Assembly: GCA_902489925.1 (NCBI GenBank)
Contig: CABUBX010000037.1
Span: forward strand, 1 to 15,189
Source: an uncultured Lachnospiraceae bacterium
GTDB taxonomy: Bacteria; Bacillota; Clostridia; Lachnospirales; Lachnospiraceae
Direction of reading: 5' to 3'
Length of the DNA stretch: 15,189 nt
The translations under genes and the position numbers were made by a program. Shown here in pieces: positions 13,904 through 15,189 of this stretch. Position 1 is the stretch's first letter. Each line of letters opens with the position of its first letter. The notes beneath the pieces were generated by a model, which was given only the letters and a program-made list of their open reading frames with translations, searched no databases and was not told the DNA's origin.

Positions 13904-13934
13904 TTTATTTAAGGATTCACACTTTCGTCAGTGA
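13904..13934 (-). promoter_or_regulatory. Candidate sigma-F/sigma-G promoter before sigG
   Basis: Between sigE and sigG the minus strand has GTATA, then 16 bp, then TGAATCCTTA. This resembles the forespore consensus (GyATA, then a -10 ending in HTA): the -35 is a full match and the -10 matches at 7 of 10 positions by eye. Sigma-F-driven transcription of sigG is established in Bacillus, so the placement makes sense. Confidence 0.45.
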
Positions 13935-13974
13935 ATATACATGGCATTTTATGGGGCAACTTACCAGACGGCGC

Positions 13975-14712
13975 TTAATAGAGCTTTAGCATCTCTTTTT
14001 TGAGCCTTAGAATAATTTTTTTCTCCAGTCTTGAAATATATGACTGGGAAATTCCCAAAAGCTGTGCCACCTCCTTTTGTGTCTTTTCACGGCCATCTGC
14101 CGCAGCCAGACCGTATCGAAGTTTTATAATTGTCTGTTCCCGCTTTGAAAGCCGTGTAATTGCCTTATTTAAAATCCGTCTGTCAACCTCATCCTCAATC
14201 CCCTTTGATACCTCATCTTCGTCACTTCCCAAAATATCCGACAATAGCAGCTCATTGCCGTCCCAGTCCACATTCAGCGGTTCATCTATAGATACCTCCA
14301 TTTTTATTTTGCTGCTGCGGCGCAAATACATTAATATTTCATTCTCAATACATCTCGACGCATAGGTTGCAAGCTTAATATTCTTTTCCGGATTAAAAGA
14401 ATTGATAGCTTTAATCAGGCCGATGGTTCCTATTGAGATTAAGTCTTCAACGCCGACACCTGTATTATCAAATTTTTTTGCGATGTAAACAACAAGTCTT
14501 AAATTATGTTCGATGAGCAGCGCCCTGCCCTCCTCCTTCTTTTCTGTGTTAAGCAATGACAGTGCCCTCGCTTCCTCCTCAGCCTCTAACGGCACCGGTA
14601 AAATATTCGTTCCGCCAATGTAATAAATATCACCGTTTTTCGGATAAATCACACGTTTAAATCCCTGCGCCACCTTATGACGCAGGCTCGCAGGTACAAC
14701 TGCTTTTACCAT
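13975..14712 (-). CDS. sigE: RNA polymerase sigma-E precursor (early mother cell)
   Basis: A 245-residue pro-sigma-E, the first mother-cell sigma factor of sporulation. Seen: a basic, membrane-associating pro-sequence of about 29 residues ending just before YYIGG (30-34), near where Bacillus pro-sigma-E is cut; region 2 NLRLVVYIAKKFDNTGVGVE then DLISIGTIGLIKAINSFNPE and LATYASRCIENEILMYLRR; a conserved SIDEPLNVDWDGNELLLSDI block; and region 4 with TQKEVAQLLGISQSYISRLE. Length and order are canonical. The ATG at 14712 has GGGAGG 8 nt upstream. It lies 42 nt after spoIIGA, which encodes its processing protease, so the two form an operon. Activity would be in the mother-cell compartment. Confidence 0.98.
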   Translation of the reverse strand: MVKAVVPASLRHKVAQGFKRVIYPKNGDIYYIGGTNILPVPLEAEEEARALSLLNTEKKEEGRALLIEHNLRLVVYIAKKFDNTGVGVEDLISIGTIGLIKAINSFNPEKNIKLATYASRCIENEILMYLRRSSKIKMEVSIDEPLNVDWDGNELLLSDILGSDEDEVSKGIEDEVDRRILNKAITRLSKREQTIIKLRYGLAAADGREKTQKEVAQLLGISQSYISRLEKKIILRLKKEMLKLY

Positions 14713-14754
14713 CGTTTCTGCCTCCCTTATTAATTTTTAAGCTCTCCGCTTTCA

Positions 14755-15189
14755 TTACCGAAGCATATCCGGATGCAAAAGCGCATGACAGCCGCTTCCG
14801 ATAGTCCCATCATAAAAAGCAACAAAAACCTTTTCCCTTCTCAGATTAAGTGCCTTGATTTCCATAGCTTCCACAGGAAAAGCATATAAGATGCCCGACC
14901 TTTTGCCCACAGAATGATAGGGGACAGCCCTAATTTTTAACATATCCTCTTTTTTGAAATATTGTTTTATAAAAGCTTGCTCGACAACCATCACCGGACT
15001 TTGACTGATTGGCTCATAGAGACGGTTGCCCGTATCTACCAAAGCCCTGACTTCAACCCTTTGACCGTGAATAACAAACACCGCCGCAACAATTCCTTTT
15101 TCCCTGTATAAATGATACAGGCAAAAATGCCCTGCACAAAAAAGTACCGCCAACGCTGTAACGGCTGCCGCCCCAATCAAATAAAACAA
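14755..15189 (-). CDS. spoIIGA: Sigma-E processing peptidase SpoIIGA, C-terminal part
   Basis: The last 144 residues of SpoIIGA, the membrane-anchored aspartic-type protease that removes the pro-sequence of sigma-E; the 5' part lies beyond the right edge of the window. Seen: a hydrophobic membrane segment at the beginning of the visible part (FYLIGAAAVTALAVLFCAGH), then the cytosolic protease domain with the catalytic motif ALVDTGNRLYEP (D52 of the visible part), VPYHSVGKRSGILYAF, and the closing ALLHPDML that is typical of the family end. It ends 42 nt before sigE on the same strand, the usual spoIIGA-sigE operon. No defect is seen in the visible part. Confidence 0.96.
   Translation of the reverse strand: MFYLIGAAAVTALAVLFCAGHFCLYHLYREKGIVAAVFVIHGQRVEVRALVDTGNRLYEPISQSPVMVVEQAFIKQYFKKEDMLKIRAVPYHSVGKRSGILYAFPVEAMEIKALNLRREKVFVAFYDGTIGSGCHALLHPDMLR

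Overview
The window looks like chromosomal DNA of an endospore-forming, low-to-moderate GC member of the Clostridia, most likely Lachnospiraceae. The evidence is the spoIIGA-sigE-sigG sporulation cluster, CodY, a ylmC-type spore protein, strong AGGAGG ribosome binding sites, and the gene order comM-dprA-topA-codY-rpsB-tsf, a compact version of the block known from Bacillus. Almost all genes are on the minus strand. Only dtd and a hisA-like gene are on the plus strand. The family-level placement is an inference from gene content.

Right to left along the minus strand: the 3' end of spoIIGA (14755-15189), sigE and sigG encode the protease and the sigma factors for mother-cell and forespore transcription. 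A plus-strand, eukaryotic-type hisA gene sits alone between sigG and a small PRC-barrel spore protein gene (ylmC family). nrdR follows ylmC. nrdR converges with dtd, and the two share a bidirectional terminator. Divergent from dtd is a run of four minus-strand genes: comM (Mg-chelatase-like ATPase), dprA (DNA processing in transformation), topA and codY, the last with its own promoter. After a hairpin that contains the -35 box of the next promoter comes the translation operon rpsB-tsf, closed by a strong terminator.

The left 3 kb is a purine-salvage/degradation region under a guanine-type purine riboswitch (2810-2878). It drives guaD (guanine deaminase), which looks intact. The genes after guaD are decayed. 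A roughly 110-bp fossil of an AzgA-family purine permease is followed by an xdhA gene (molybdenum subunit of xanthine dehydrogenase) carrying a start-proximal deletion, a one-base frameshift and an internal deletion. The two xdhA deletions have junctions that suggest recombination between short direct repeats. The ancestral unit was probably guanine riboswitch - guaD - permease - xdhA (guanine uptake, then guanine to xanthine to urate). In this genome only the deaminase step appears usable from this locus.

I see no mobile element, CRISPR array, tRNA or rRNA, and no clearly undescribed system. The most interesting parts are the riboswitch-controlled decaying purine operon and the isolated eukaryotic-type HisA.
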